From Sipunculus nudus (taxonomy: Eukaryota; Annelida; Sipuncula; Golfingiida; Sipunculidae), in the NCBI GenBank assembly GCA_026874595.1, contig CM049313.1, positions 54,210,659-54,274,658 on the forward strand: 64,000 nt of DNA, written 5' to 3'. A program made the translations under genes and the position numbers. Under the pieces are notes generated by a model, which had not been told where the DNA came from, made no database searches, and worked only from the letters and a program-made list of their open reading frames with translations. Below, one piece after another: positions 11,839 through 22,861 of the stretch (positions within the stretch are counted from its first letter, which is position 1; each line of letters begins with the position of its first letter).

Positions 11839-12381
11839 ACATTTCATGGCCAAGGTTGATTTTTATATTTATGCAAATAAATTAAAAATATTGCAAAATT
11901 CAGTTTTAATAAGTCATTTTCTTGAAAAAAAGTCTCTAGCTTCAGCAATTTTCATAGTTAGTGAGTAAATATATTTCCTGATTTTTTTACAAAGTGCATT
12001 ATGTGTGGGCCCATGACTTAAAAAAAATATTGACAATACTGACATAATATCTGGTATGATTAGAGGAAATATATAGAGGAACATGAAATATGATCAAAAA
12101 CAGATCAGTGGTTTTTATATCAGGCAGCCTTGAATTAAGTGCAACAATGGGTTTTTAATGGAAAAATGAGGTTTTTCCTTAATATCTCAAAGTAATGAAT
12201 GTCATAGTGACTCGATATTGGATATGGTAGGAGATTTTTTAGACATCTAACTGTATGCCAATTTTTGGATTCATAGGTCCAAGAGTTTTAAATTATGCCG
12301 TGTTCATGGCCAGATGGTCAGACAGATGGACAAGGGACCATGACTATAGCTCAGATGACTAACAGTCAGCTGAGCTAAAAA
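11839..12381 (+). mobile_element. Family II element, second layer of nest 1 (right part)
   Basis: This is the 3' module of the element begun at 9491. It carries AAGTCTCTAGCTTCAGC, GATATTAGGCAG-like, and ATATCTCAAAG blocks shared with 24.3, 52.2 and 56.6 kb, then a degraded GGACAGA run, ACTATA at 12343-12348 and the hairpin TAGCTCAGATGACT / AGTCAGCTGAGCTA ending in AAAAA. Confidence 0.8.
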
Positions 12382-12770
12382 TGTGTGTATGTAATCAAGT
12401 TTTCAATATTTAAATATAAGGCCATATGAGCGAAAAAATTAATCCCATATTCCTGATTAACCAAGTGAATAATAGTTTTATTCATATCAAGGGCCAGTCA
12501 ACCTTAAGAGAAATTAATGAAATGTAAATAAAGAATTATCTCTCACTAAATCTTAAAATATGTCGATGAGCACTTACATAAGTTTCTAATATTTTATCAC
12601 ATTTGAATATTAGGATTCAAATCCTGCAAATTTTTCAAGTCTCAACAAAAAAATTAATACAGAAATTATATGAATATTCATCTTGTTTATTAGTCCTGTG
12701 TATTGAACGGGTGTGTTGGGGGAGGAGAAGTACCAAGCATTTGCGAAAATGTTCAGTTTTAACCCGGCAC
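12382..12770 (+). mobile_element. Family II element, outermost copy of nest 1 (right part)
   Basis: It resumes the copy interrupted at 9490 with TGTGTGTATGTAATCAAG, then GGCCATATGAGCG, the TTAGGATTCAAATCC block and TTAGTCCTGTGTATTGAA, all in the same order as at 43450-43830. It loses similarity near 12770, so the 3' end is truncated or moved. Confidence 0.75.
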
Positions 12771-13318
12771 ATTGGTAAAACCCTCGGCATGTTTGTTGAA
12801 TTTATGACGGCATGAATACAAGCATGGCTCGTACAGGTTACAATAGGCAGGCAGCTTGCATACAATACAGGAAATGACCCGTGTCCATGGAGACAGTGTT
12901 TCAGTTTGGGTTGTGAGCTCACATGTATACTATTGTTTTAATTCATCATTCTTAGCATGATATTGAGATTATGGGCAGAACGTTTACCACAATATGAATG
13001 CAACCTGATGCAAGACCACTGCGATGCATTCCTTGATATTACTTGTATCACAACTCGAGTAGGCTTACCAGCCCAATTATCCAAATGCCTACTGAGGCTG
13101 GTTGTCACGGCTAGGAAAATGATGGCAACCACTAATTTGCATCTTAGAGAATTTTATGCAATAAAAGTGTCAATGTACACGATCTCTGATATAATACTGC
13201 TGAGTAAGATATTCTTCCTTTGGTCCTGAAACTGCAAAAATATTTTATCCAGACATGAATGTATGGTTCCCCTGTCATACTGCTGGACAAAAACATTGTA
13301 CCCTAGAAGGTATCAAAT
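12771..13318. other. Unassigned sequence
   Basis: Overlapping short frames exist on both strands (such as 12957-13229), none with a recognisable domain. No repeat counterpart was seen in the window. Confidence 0.3.
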
Positions 13319-13349
13319 TTTTTTTTTTTTTGGGGGGGGGGGGGGGGGA
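13319..13349. repeat. Poly-T/poly-G tract
   Basis: About 13 T followed by about 18 G residues. Confidence 0.95.
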
Positions 13350-13833
13350 CCTGATCTATTCTGTTGCACTGATATTGTAGTAATTAGATATTCAACCATG
13401 ATACAGAGGGATTGACCAATACTCTCGGTTAGTAGATGTTGTTAGAAAGTATACTAAAACAGCTAATGATCGGTCTGGTTTATGTTAAGTGGTGAGGTAT
13501 TTGCTTCTTCAAAAGCACATGCAAAAAGAATCACATATCATGCACCCTGGCTTGTGGAAACTGTGGGGGCTCTAGCTGTATATAAGGTTGCCAGTGGTCA
13601 GGGAAAGGAAAGGGAAAATATTATGTTTTCAAGGGCAGGGAAATGTAATGGATTTTCAAAAAAGTAATTGGATTTTCTGATGATTGTATGCAAGGGAGAA
13701 GTCGGAATTTTAATGGCTTATATGGCAACTGCAGTTGATTATCCAACAGGAAGACCTTTTCATCTCATGAGCCAGCATTCAATAATTGTATCCGCCAAAA
13801 CAGAGTTTTGCGGATACTATGTTTTCAGCTGGT

Positions 13834-13858
13834 CGCCGCCGCCGCCGCCGCCGCCGCG
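13834..13858. repeat. (CCG)n trinucleotide repeat
   Basis: Eight CCG/GCC repeats inside Helitron copy B; copy A has only a short GGCGGCGGC remnant at the matching inverted position. Confidence 0.95.
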
Positions 13859-14022
13859 TAGGTGTCCGGAGAACTCCTCCGTAACCGCTGGGCGGAATTT
13901 TCCGAAACCTGGGATTATGTTCGGGTCACATGTGAACTGCTGCGCCCCGATTTTGTTTTGACCTCTGACCTTTCCTCTGCGCTCTGCGTCCGTTTGTGCG
14001 TCTGTTTCCACACATAAACCCA

Positions 14023-15422
14023 CATATCTCGGGAACCGTTTGACCGATCAGGAAAATTTTTTTGCACAAATGTAGCCCTCAGAGAGCTTTATAACATACA
14101 CCAAAAATGGTGGCGCCACCTGCAACCATGTTTGCACAGTGTCCATCTGTTCGTCTGCCTTGGGTTAAAATCACTCATATCTCTGCAGTGACTTGACTAA
14201 TTCACCTGAAATTCGGCATGCGCAAACATCCTGGATAGCTTTTCTGATTTTATGACAGGTGGCGCCACCTACATTCACGTTGACGCTGCAGACATCCAAG
14301 CTCATATCTCGGGAACCGTTTGACCGATCAGGAAAATTCTTTTGCACAAATGTAGCCCTTGGAGAGCTTTATAACATACACCAAAAATGGTGGCGCCACC
14401 TGCAACCATGTTTGCACAGTGTCCATCTGTTCGTCTGCCTTGGGTTAAAATCACTCATATCTCTGCAGTGACTTGACTAATTCACCTGAAATTTGGCATG
14501 CGTATACATCCTGGATAGCTTATCTGATTTTATGACAGGTGGCGCCACCTACATTCACGTTTACGCTGCAGACATCCAAGCTCATATCTCGGGAACCGTT
14601 TGACCGATCAGGAAAATTCTTTTGCACAAATGTAGCCCTTGGAGAGCTTTATAACATACACCAAAAATGGTGCCGCTACCTGCAACCATGTTTGTACAGT
14701 GTCCATCTGTTTGTCTGCCTTGGGTTAAAATCACTCATATCTCTGCAGTGACTTGACTAATTCACCTGAAATTTGGCATGCGTATACATCCTGGATAGCT
14801 TTTCTGATTTTATGACAGGTGGTGCCACCTACATTCATGTTTACGCTGCAGACATCCAAGCTCATATCTCAGGAACCGTTTGATTGATCAGGAAAATTTT
14901 TTTGCACAAATGTAGCCCTTAGAGAGCTTTATAACATACACAAAAAATGGTGGCGCCACCTGCAACCATGTTTGCACAGTGTCCAGCTGTTCGTCTGCCT
15001 TGGGTTAAAATCACTCATATCTCTGCAGTGGTTTGACTAATTCACCTGAAATTCTGCATGCTTATACATCCTGGATAGCTTTTCTGATTTTATGACAGGT
15101 GGCGCCACCTACAATCAAGTTTACGTTGCAGACATCCAAGCTCATATCTAGGGAACTGTTTGACCAATTGGGCCAAAATTTTGCATGTGTATAGTTCTCA
15201 CAAAGCTCTTTATCATACGCTTAACTGGTGGCGCCACCTGCAACCCTTTTTTGCACAGCGTCCATCTGTTTGTCTGCCAAGGGCAAAAATCACTCATATA
15301 CAATATAGTGGTTTGACTTATCTGCCTTAAATTTTGCATATGTATACAACTTGGACGGCTTTCTGGATTTTTTGGTAGGTAGCGCAACCTACATACACAA
15401 TTTGGCTGCAGACATCCATGCT
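14023..15422. repeat. 280-bp tandem repeat inside Helitron copy B
   Basis: The word CATATCTCGGGAACCGTT and its variants occur at 14023, 14303, 14583, 14863 and 15143, each exactly 280 bp apart. A sixth degenerate start falls at 15423. Each unit carries two copies of GGTGGCGCCACC, a perfect 12-bp palindrome, about 130-150 bp apart. The last copy is the most diverged. Copy A carries about one unit, so the expansion is specific to this insertion or lineage. Confidence 0.95.
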
Positions 15423-15498
15423 GATATGCAACACTTCACCCGTTCCACTCTGATTTAGGCGGATACAAGTAGTCGCTTGTCGACTACCCGTATTCTAG

Positions 15499-16181
15499 TT
15501 TCATACTACATTTTCATTTTCCTTTCAAATATTGTTGTGTTATGTAAGTAGATTAAATCTTAAATCCCTTTGATTTTTTAACATACATATTGACTGATGA
15601 TGCAGAGCATGGATACACAAAATGTATGCATATAGCACCAACCATCAATGAAAGGTCACCTGTTTCTTAGCAGTAATATAGAACTAATATTTAGTACTAG
15701 TAAAACATTTTATGCAAGGACATGAATCTGACCAGGTAACAAACTAGAAAGGCAGAACACAGTGCAGTTACACTGATCCATAGAAGTCATTCGTTGTTAT
15801 TGTATGATAAATTTATAAACATGATTTATGCTAGATAACAAAGTTTTTTTTTTTTTAAATGATACATTGTCATTCTAAATTTCTAGTTTCAGATTGCTTT
15901 GCTTTACAGTTACAATTTTTCAAATAAACATTTGGTTTGTGTTAGCAGTAGAATGACATTTCCTAGAGGGAATTTAAATTTTGTTGGTTAGTTTATCCCT
16001 GAAAAAATCAACTAAAAGTCCAGGAACAGTCAGGTAAAAGTCCAAGATTTTTTTCAGAGTTGACTGCTGGCAACCCTGTGAATAACTCACACAGACACTT
16101 TGTGATAAGAATCGAAAGAGGATGTCTAATTTAAATTGTAATCATTACACATCTGCATGATTTTACTGATATGGTGATTAA
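15499..16181. other. Unassigned AT-rich sequence
   Basis: The left part lies inside the possible hAT-like foldback that ends near 16076. No gene is seen. Confidence 0.3.
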
Positions 16182-18731
16182 AACAAGGGACCTGTTGGTC
16201 ATTGTGCTATGCTAAAAATGACCTTAAAGGAAAAAACTAAAATAAAAACTAATGGAGATAAAGTCTGAGAGGAAAAGGTAGTATAAGGTGGGTATTGGTT
16301 AATATGATAGATTTGTACTGACAAGTAAGAAAATTGTTGCAAATAATACTATGTGATCTGACCATGTGTCTTCTAATGATGAAACTGAAACATTGTAAGC
16401 ATTTTTAAGATACATACCAACACCATGATCAGTGGTTGACTCCTTGATAAGTTGTTGACAGCTCAGCAGGTGACACGTGTGTTCAATTAAATTCTAATTT
16501 TTTTCTACACCTTTTTTTTCAGTTTTATATATTTTTTTCAAATAACTAACAGCCCCAGCCCCCAGATGCAAGGTAGGGGTTTTCAATGGTGCTAAATGGT
16601 GGGAGTTACAACATCTCTGAATATACTTATGGGATATAAAATTTAATTCAACAGTTAGTACAGGAAAAACAGTTGATCCATGATTACTGAATATAAAAAT
16701 GGGTAGACTGACAGGGGAGAAAAACAAGGCTGATCACTTTATTTCAAATTTGTCTGAGGCAGGAAAATAATGAATGTGCATTAGATCCTCACTTATTACT
16801 TTATCAATTTTCTTTGTTTCATCATTTTGATTTTCGTACATTTGCAATATAACATATATATCTGAATCTATAAGTCAATTCAATTTTCTCAATATCATCA
16901 TCATTTATCCTTAATTTTGGCAATATAACATCACATTATGCACACAGGTGGAATTTAATTTTATTTTGAATGTTAACTTGGTTAAATTATTCAAGTGGAA
17001 ATTAGTTTCTTTAAAGTGCCACAATAGCACAACATGGCATCTTGTGGATTACATTGGCGATGAAATAACTTTAGTTTTGGAAATACAGTTCAAACATTAA
17101 CAACTAGAAAACACACACTCACAGTCACAAAATTGTTCAAAAACACTTGGTGCAGGCTTAATCAGAGAACCTAATCTGCTGAACTCTGACCTCATGAAAT
17201 ATGCCTGAATTTTTATGAGAATGAAATTCAAGTGGGAAACTCTATTAGTGTTTATGTTTATAGTGTTTCATGAAAATCCATAAGAATTTTGGTAAGTCAC
17301 AATGATGCCACCAAAGTTTGGTGTCCTAATTAAATATGCATGGATTTGGCTGGGAATAAAAATTAGGTGAGATATTTAATTGATTAATATTTCTGCTGAG
17401 ATTGACAAAAATCCATCATATTCCTACTAAGTTATCACGGCAACCCTTCAAAATAGTTCTGTGACCTCTGACCTCATTAAATATGTGGCCGGGGATTTGC
17501 CTTTAATCAAACTCGGGTGAGATAATCTATTGGTAAATAGTTATGGTTAGTTTCTTGAAAATCCATCAAAGCCCTTGTCAGTTTTCGTGCTATTCCAATA
17601 ATCCCAGGAAAACTTTTTAGTGCCACATATGAAATGTAAAAATTTTGTATAAAAAGATTTTAAAAATCAAAAAATCATTCAAGTATGACCAAAACCTTAT
17701 CAGCTCTAGAAACCCATACGATGCACCTGCTACAACAATTAGGAGTAGATCTGAGTAAAAATTGAGATATCTTAGGCATAAAAAAATAAAAGGTAAGGTT
17801 CTCAAGCACCGCCCGCGTCAATTTTAATACCTGGCATCAAACATTTTTATTTTGATTTTCATCTTTCAAGAAATTAAAATAATACAATTTTGATACAATT
17901 TACCTGTTTAGCAAAAACACCCCGTTATTTTCATACTTTTCCATGGTCATATGACATTTTCACTGAAACATACAATAAATGGTAAAAGAAAAGAACGCCC
18001 ACCTGCAGTGATTTCTAAAAAAAAGAGCCTGAGAACCATACCTTTTTATTTTCTTGGCCTTATTTAGATATTTTATGTCGAATAAAATTGTTCACGGATG
18101 GACAGAGCTGAACACTATACCTGATATGAAATGCATCACTCAAAAGCACCCTACTGTTGCAGTTAATCTCAAATGATATCTCATCCTACCCCCACAGCAA
18201 TATCCCGGCCATATACATCAAGTGTAATGGAATAATTATCCCCTGGAAGTGGGGTATGCAGGCAATGCTGTTTTAAATGAGTTCCAGTGACCAACAGTGG
18301 GCTGCTTAGAACTAAGTTAACAATGCAAGTGAATACAATAGAGCCCCCCGAAAAAATCAAGAAAGAGCCCTGTTTCTGAGCTTATATTTTCAAATTTCAT
18401 ATTTTAACAGATTAAACCCTTATGTGTACCTTCTGTCAAAAGCAAACCAGCAGTGTGTTTACAGGAATAAAATGTGCCATGGTCAAAGTTGTGCAAAATA
18501 GAAGGTGCTGATTGCACACTTATATATGCTATAAACTTGAAGAATTTACAATATTTTGATCTAATTTCTTTCATACAATTAAATCTTGATTAAATAAAGT
18601 GTCTCAAATTTTGGATTCGTAAGTCTAATTTCAAAATGTGCCATTCTAATGAACAGACAGACAGATGCACAGATGACATACAATTCATCATAACTATAGC
18701 TCAGATGACATTAAGTCATCTGAATTAAAAA
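16182..18731 (+). mobile_element. Family I element, 2.55 kb
   Basis: It begins AACAAGGGACCTGTTGGTC and shares its first 300 bp with the element at 42016 (GTTGCAAATAATA, CTGACCATGTGT, ACCATGATC). Further in is a block ending CAACATGGCATCT, also present at 42886 and 51335. The 3' end carries a GACAGACAGATG run, ACTATA (18693-18698) and a hairpin TAGCTCAGATGAC / GTCATCTGAATTA before AAAAA. No reading frame of note is present. Confidence 0.8.
17768..18070. mobile_element. Foldback/MITE-like insertion inside the family I element
   Basis: AAAATAAAAGGTAAGGTTCT-type sequence at 17784 is mirrored by an inverted copy ending AGAACC-TACC-TTTTTATTTT near 18031-18053. GGTAAGGTTCTCAAGC matches GGTATGGTTCTCAGGC at 14 of 16. 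The pairing continues outward in an interrupted way through AT-rich flanks, giving a roughly 300-bp hairpin-forming unit. Confidence 0.6.
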
Positions 18732-19599
18732 TTGTAATGTATATCAACAGTTTTTACAATGTTAATGTTTTATAGAGATCTTTGGTTATTTTTATCATTT
18801 TCAACTTGAATAGTGTTGCACATGATGTCCCTTGAATTCACTGATTTTTTAGATCTATACCACTGTATATTGTAGTTCATGAAATACACTATTTCAAAAC
18901 ATCTTGAACAGGAATAAGCATGATGATAACCAAGAGATGAGATCATTCATACAACTCCATTTGAATGCTGATGTATAGTGAAATAAAGGTATTTTCTGCC
19001 TGGACAAGTGTGATGATTTTTAAACTTTCCCAACACACTATTGCATAAAACTTTTTTTTTTACATTAAGGCCATAACCAGGAATCAAAATGAGGTGATTT
19101 TGCTTTTGTTGCATTTTGCGTGAGGTTTACCACACATTTCAGGTATTTGCCTGTCACTAAAATGTTTATCCCATTTGAGAAAACAATATGCAATACTTCA
19201 GAATTCACAAGAAATCCTATAAAGCCACATATTTGACATGAAGTTCAAGGTCATCAGTTTTAAAACTCCTGCCAAAACTTAGAGAAAAAAATTGTATCAA
19301 ACATGAGTTAAAATTAAACTATACTTCAAACGACATGGTGTTAATAAGATAATCAACAGATAATCATAGTGCTTCAAGGCATATTTTTGCTGTGAAGCTC
19401 ACAGAATATTGATCATGTAAAGCAGTTTTGACCTAGGTTCTTGGGAGATTTTCCAAGGTCCTCCCAGAAGGTTTTCTATTTTGAGAAGTTCCTAGGTAGT
19501 GAGAAGTTTCTAGGTTGAATGGTTACAATCTGTGCCCTGCTATGAACTATGAACTGTTGTGCCCCAGATGAACACACAAAAGGAGAAATAGTGCTAAAT
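18732..19599. other. Unassigned AT-rich sequence with an old repeat fragment
   Basis: The segment around 19440-19550 resembles the diverged repeats at 8.2-8.8 kb. No gene is seen. Confidence 0.35.
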
Positions 19600-19647
19600 A
19601 GTGATAGATATAGCTCAGATGACTTTCAGTCAGCTGAGCTAAAAATA
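19600..19647 (+). mobile_element. Orphan family I 3' end
   Basis: TAGCTCAGATGACT, loop TTC, AGTCAGCTGAGCTA and AAAAA are present, but there is no GGAC-rich run and ACTATA has become GATATA. No matching 5' part is seen directly upstream. Confidence 0.75.
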
Positions 19648-20403
19648 ATGTCACTTGAGTATACCTTCAAGGTGTATCCAGGTATTGTCATTTCACCTCG
19701 GTTGCTTTTAAGGAACCATAAATTTTCTGTAACTCCACCAGTAGAGCACTTCTGTAACCCCATCAGCGGAGAAAAACTGCAACAGGGTTCTGTGATAGGA
19801 ATTAAAACAATATAAGTGACTCATATAAATTTAAAAATCACAAAAAAGAATATTCCAATAAATATACTTAATGTAACAATGACTGTTCCAATCAATTTGA
19901 AATGCTGATCCTGTAAGAACTCGCTCCAATAGGAGTTGATGTCAGACAAACCCATGATCTTTGTTTATGCTAGTAGGATTGAAATTTGACCACTGGGACA
20001 AAATCCAATTAGAATATCCTAAATTAATTCTGATCTTACTTAAAGTAATTTACCAAAAAAGATACAAAATAAAAAAAAAGAATTAATAATTCAAAATATC
20101 TTTAATTTAGTGAAGGGTGTATTTCAGTGCCATTTGTCAGAAACTATAAGAGTTTCCATTTGGTGATCTCAGTTTATGCAAACCTGGAAAAAAGTCATGA
20201 ACTAAAGAATTGGCTATACACATATACTAGCATGATCATTGTGTACAACATGTATGATGACAAATGGGAGCTGTTTCTCTTTAAAACAAATATATTTATA
20301 TGAAAGAATGTCTGAAGAATTAACAGGAGAACTGTAAATATACTTGCTGGTACGGTAAATTCGTCCCATGATTTTACATCTTGGATAATCCCACCATCCA
20401 TTT

Positions 20404-20826
20404 GAACATACCCTTACAGAAATTTTGGGACATGAAGTGTGCTTAAAGTGTGCTTCATTTGTGCTTATTTTGTGCTTTCAGTGAAATGCTGTACAGAAAT
20501 ACTTTGAAAATGCTGAAACTGCATGTGCTTCTTTAGTGCTCCAAGTGTACTGATTCTGTGCTTCAGAAATACAATGTGCTGAAATTGCTGCTTTGGTGCT
20601 CCAAATAAACTGATAAACTGCTTTTATAGTGCTCCTAGGTCTGCTCAAATATTTTCAAAGTACCATTCAATTGTGATAACATTTATGCACACTGAACAAT
20701 ACCTAAAAGGTGTTTTTTACATGCCTAAGTAGTGCTTAAACCATGCTCCATTTACATTTCTTTTTTACTTTTTCTGTGCTTATTGAATGTGCCTCAAATA
20801 CAATTTTTTCTGCAAGGGTATGTTCT
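20404..20826. mobile_element. MITE with 19-bp terminal inverted repeats
   Basis: The left end GAACATACCCTTACAGAAA and the right end (read inverted) GAACATACCCTTGCAGAAA differ at one base. The interior carries many GTGCTT words near both ends, as expected of subterminal transposase-binding repeats. An alternative boundary is CCCTTA...AAGGG with a TA target duplication (20411-20817). Those inner ends resemble the termini of the 8.6-kb element at 45433-54041. There is no coding frame. Confidence 0.8.
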
Positions 20827-21286
20827 GAGAACATCTGTATTAAAATAATTCCAACTTTACCTTCAGGAATTGTCCAGGGTTGTCACTTCAAACATCTTTG
20901 TTGTTGAGTGTACATCACAGGCCTTTTTTGCATCCCAATCAAAGTATAATGTTTGCTGAGGAGTTCTGTGACAGGAATTAAAACAATGGTGGAAATTTCT
21001 TATATCAACTGAAGAATCACAAAAAAAATATTAACATAAATAAACTATATGTAGCAATTCCTACTCTGATCTGTTGGAGCAGAATCATTGATCCTGCAAG
21101 GCCAAACTCAGAGGGGTTGTCACAAGACAAACTCTGATCCTTTTTTATTTTGCTATTAGGACTGCTGTTTCTACTAAGACTAATCCAATTAGAATGTCCT
21201 TAGACAAATTCTGACCTCATTGTAAATAACTTATTTTGAAGCAAATTACAGGTACAAAATCACAAAAGAAATTAGTCAATTATGAA

Positions 21287-21790
21287 ACTAGAGGTTGAAG
21301 GTCCTCAATTAGCTCCAGCTCCTATAATGGCAGCCCAAGGGACAGGGATCCATATTGAAAGTCAGATTGGTCTGAAATTTTTTACCATAAATAATCTAAA
21401 AGGGAAAAAAATTAATAAAACAATCACAGGATTGTCTAAAACGTTATTGTAAAAAGATTTAAAGTATTTGATTGGCAGCCATATATTTATGGATTCAACA
21501 GCAGTCTGAAATTTTATAGCACACAAACCCTCAAGGGTGTCAATGTTCTGTCAAAATTTTGCATGAAAATCACTTACTGAGGTCCAGTCTCCATAATAGG
21601 TATTAAGCAGGTCTGTAATTGGATAACAGGCACCATTTTGAACCATGAATTCTAGAAAGATCTCATTGAAATACTGCACTCGAAAGAGAGCATCCCGGAT
21701 GGACAGAAAAGATAAGATGAAAGGGTGGACAGATGGACAAGTCAATCACTATAATACACCCCTTTTCAAGCGGGGTTCTAACAACAAAAA
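21287..21790 (+). mobile_element. Family IV terminal-hairpin element
   Basis: Its limits come from comparing repeat copy 2 with copy 1. The 3' part has GGACAGA-type words (21699-21738), then ACTATA at 21748-21753, then ACCCC...GGGGT as a hairpin (21758-21776), then an A-rich end. This is the same order of signals as families I and III, although the body sequence is unrelated. Confidence 0.7.
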
Positions 21791-22200
21791 AAGTAAATTC
21801 TGTGAAGGGTGTATTGCGGTGCAATTTACTAGAAACTATATATCAGTGTATCCTGCAGGTGAACTCGGCCCATGGAAACCTGGCTGAAGTCTTGAACTCA
21901 AGAACAGGTAATATTCTACCAAGGTCATTGTGAGCAACATGTATGATTGGAAGCTTAACAATGGGAAGCTCTTACTAGTTTATTTGTAAGGAGCAATCTT
22001 GGAAGAACTAAAAGGAGAAAATACATTACAAAAATTTCATCTATACCTTTGGGAATGATCCTGGACAGTCACTTATTATCTCTGTTGCTTGAGTTCATCA
22101 AATTCCTTTTCTGCATCTGAATTAAAGGATAGACTGTACTCAAAGTGTTCTGTGGTCGGTGCTAAAGAAATGTTTGCTACAAATATAAATTCAAAACGTC

Positions 22201-22861
22201 ATATAGAAATATGAAAACTGAGCATTTCTTGCAGAGCATAAAAATGTATATATAATTACATACACACCTCGACAATTATTATATATCCAACTTCAAGGGA
22301 AATAAGCAATTCTTCAAAAGCTAAGGGGTTCAGAATATTAATGTATTTCTGCATGAAGAATGCACTGCAATAACCACTATAGAAGCTACTAATAAAATGT
22401 ATGGTAATACCAGACCATTACCATATGAAAAACTAGCCAAGAAAAATAAAAATAAAAAAAAAAGCACCATATTATATTCTTGCACATGATATTCACCCTA
22501 ATATTTTTCAGATACAACATCAAACAAACTGCATGGTCAGGATTTCTCTGCTACACACACTTGCTTATACACCCACACACAAAATACACTTTTATTCCTT
22601 TTACAAAAATAATATATAAAATATGCAGGGGATAACAACATGCTATGACGGGGGTTCTCTGCAGGATACTGGAAGGGCAGTACTATATTTTGAGGACAGA
22701 CTATCCCTACCAGCATATGTTGTATTCTCATTATTGCTTACAGTATATAACACAATACAAACTTATCACGCACACCTGCAAGAGGCAACAAACAACACAA
22801 CAAATACACATAAACAAACACCTCATATCACTAAAAACAAATACATACACCTTTATTGAGT
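22201..22861. other. Unassigned AT-rich sequence
   Basis: A CA-rich stretch lies around 22550-22850. Frames at 22623-22863 show no domain. Confidence 0.3.

Larger units (their letters stand above)
13779..15498 (+). mobile_element. Non-autonomous Helitron, copy B, with 280-bp internal array
   Basis: The left end begins near TC at 13779, followed by AATTGTATCCGCCAAAAC, shared with copy A. The 3' end has a 7-bp hairpin (GTAGTCG, loop CTTGT, CGACTAC; 15469-15487), a 7-nt spacer and CTAG at 15495-15498, followed by T. It is in inverse orientation to copy A, 2.3 kb away. It also contains a subterminal inverted pair around 13788-13818 and a CCG run at 13834-13858. It encodes no Rep/helicase, so movement would need a partner element elsewhere. 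The exact 5' base is uncertain because the preceding base is T rather than A. Confidence 0.85.
13586..16076. mobile_element. Possible hAT-like foldback element
   Basis: The left end AGGTTGCCAGTGGTCAG and the right end CTGACTGCTGGCAACCCT (read inverted: AGGGTTGCCAGCAGTCA) are similar, with about 14 of 17 positions matching. AGGGTTGCCA-type ends resemble the usual hAT terminus. No transposase frame and no clear 8-bp target duplication is visible. Helitron copy B lies inside it. Confidence 0.4.
19660..22200. repeat. Diverged 1.2-kb tandem repeat, 2.1 copies
   Basis: Starts near 19660, 20857 and 22040 share a block running from ACCTTC-GG through a TTGTCA-TTC word, then GTGA-AGGAATTAAAACAAT (19793, 20969), TCCAATTAGAATRTCCT (20006, 21184) and GTGAAGGGTGTATT (20111, 21801). 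The period is about 1.19 kb. Copy 1 contains a MITE at 20404-20826, and copy 2 instead contains a hairpin element at about 21287-21790. The two copies therefore give empty-site comparisons for each other. Confidence 0.8.

Noticed and set aside
10865-15498. A single 4.6-kb element with 50-bp terminal inverted repeats
   Set aside because: Two complete, oppositely oriented Helitrons, each with its own CTAG end and opposite terminus, explain the inverted ends better.
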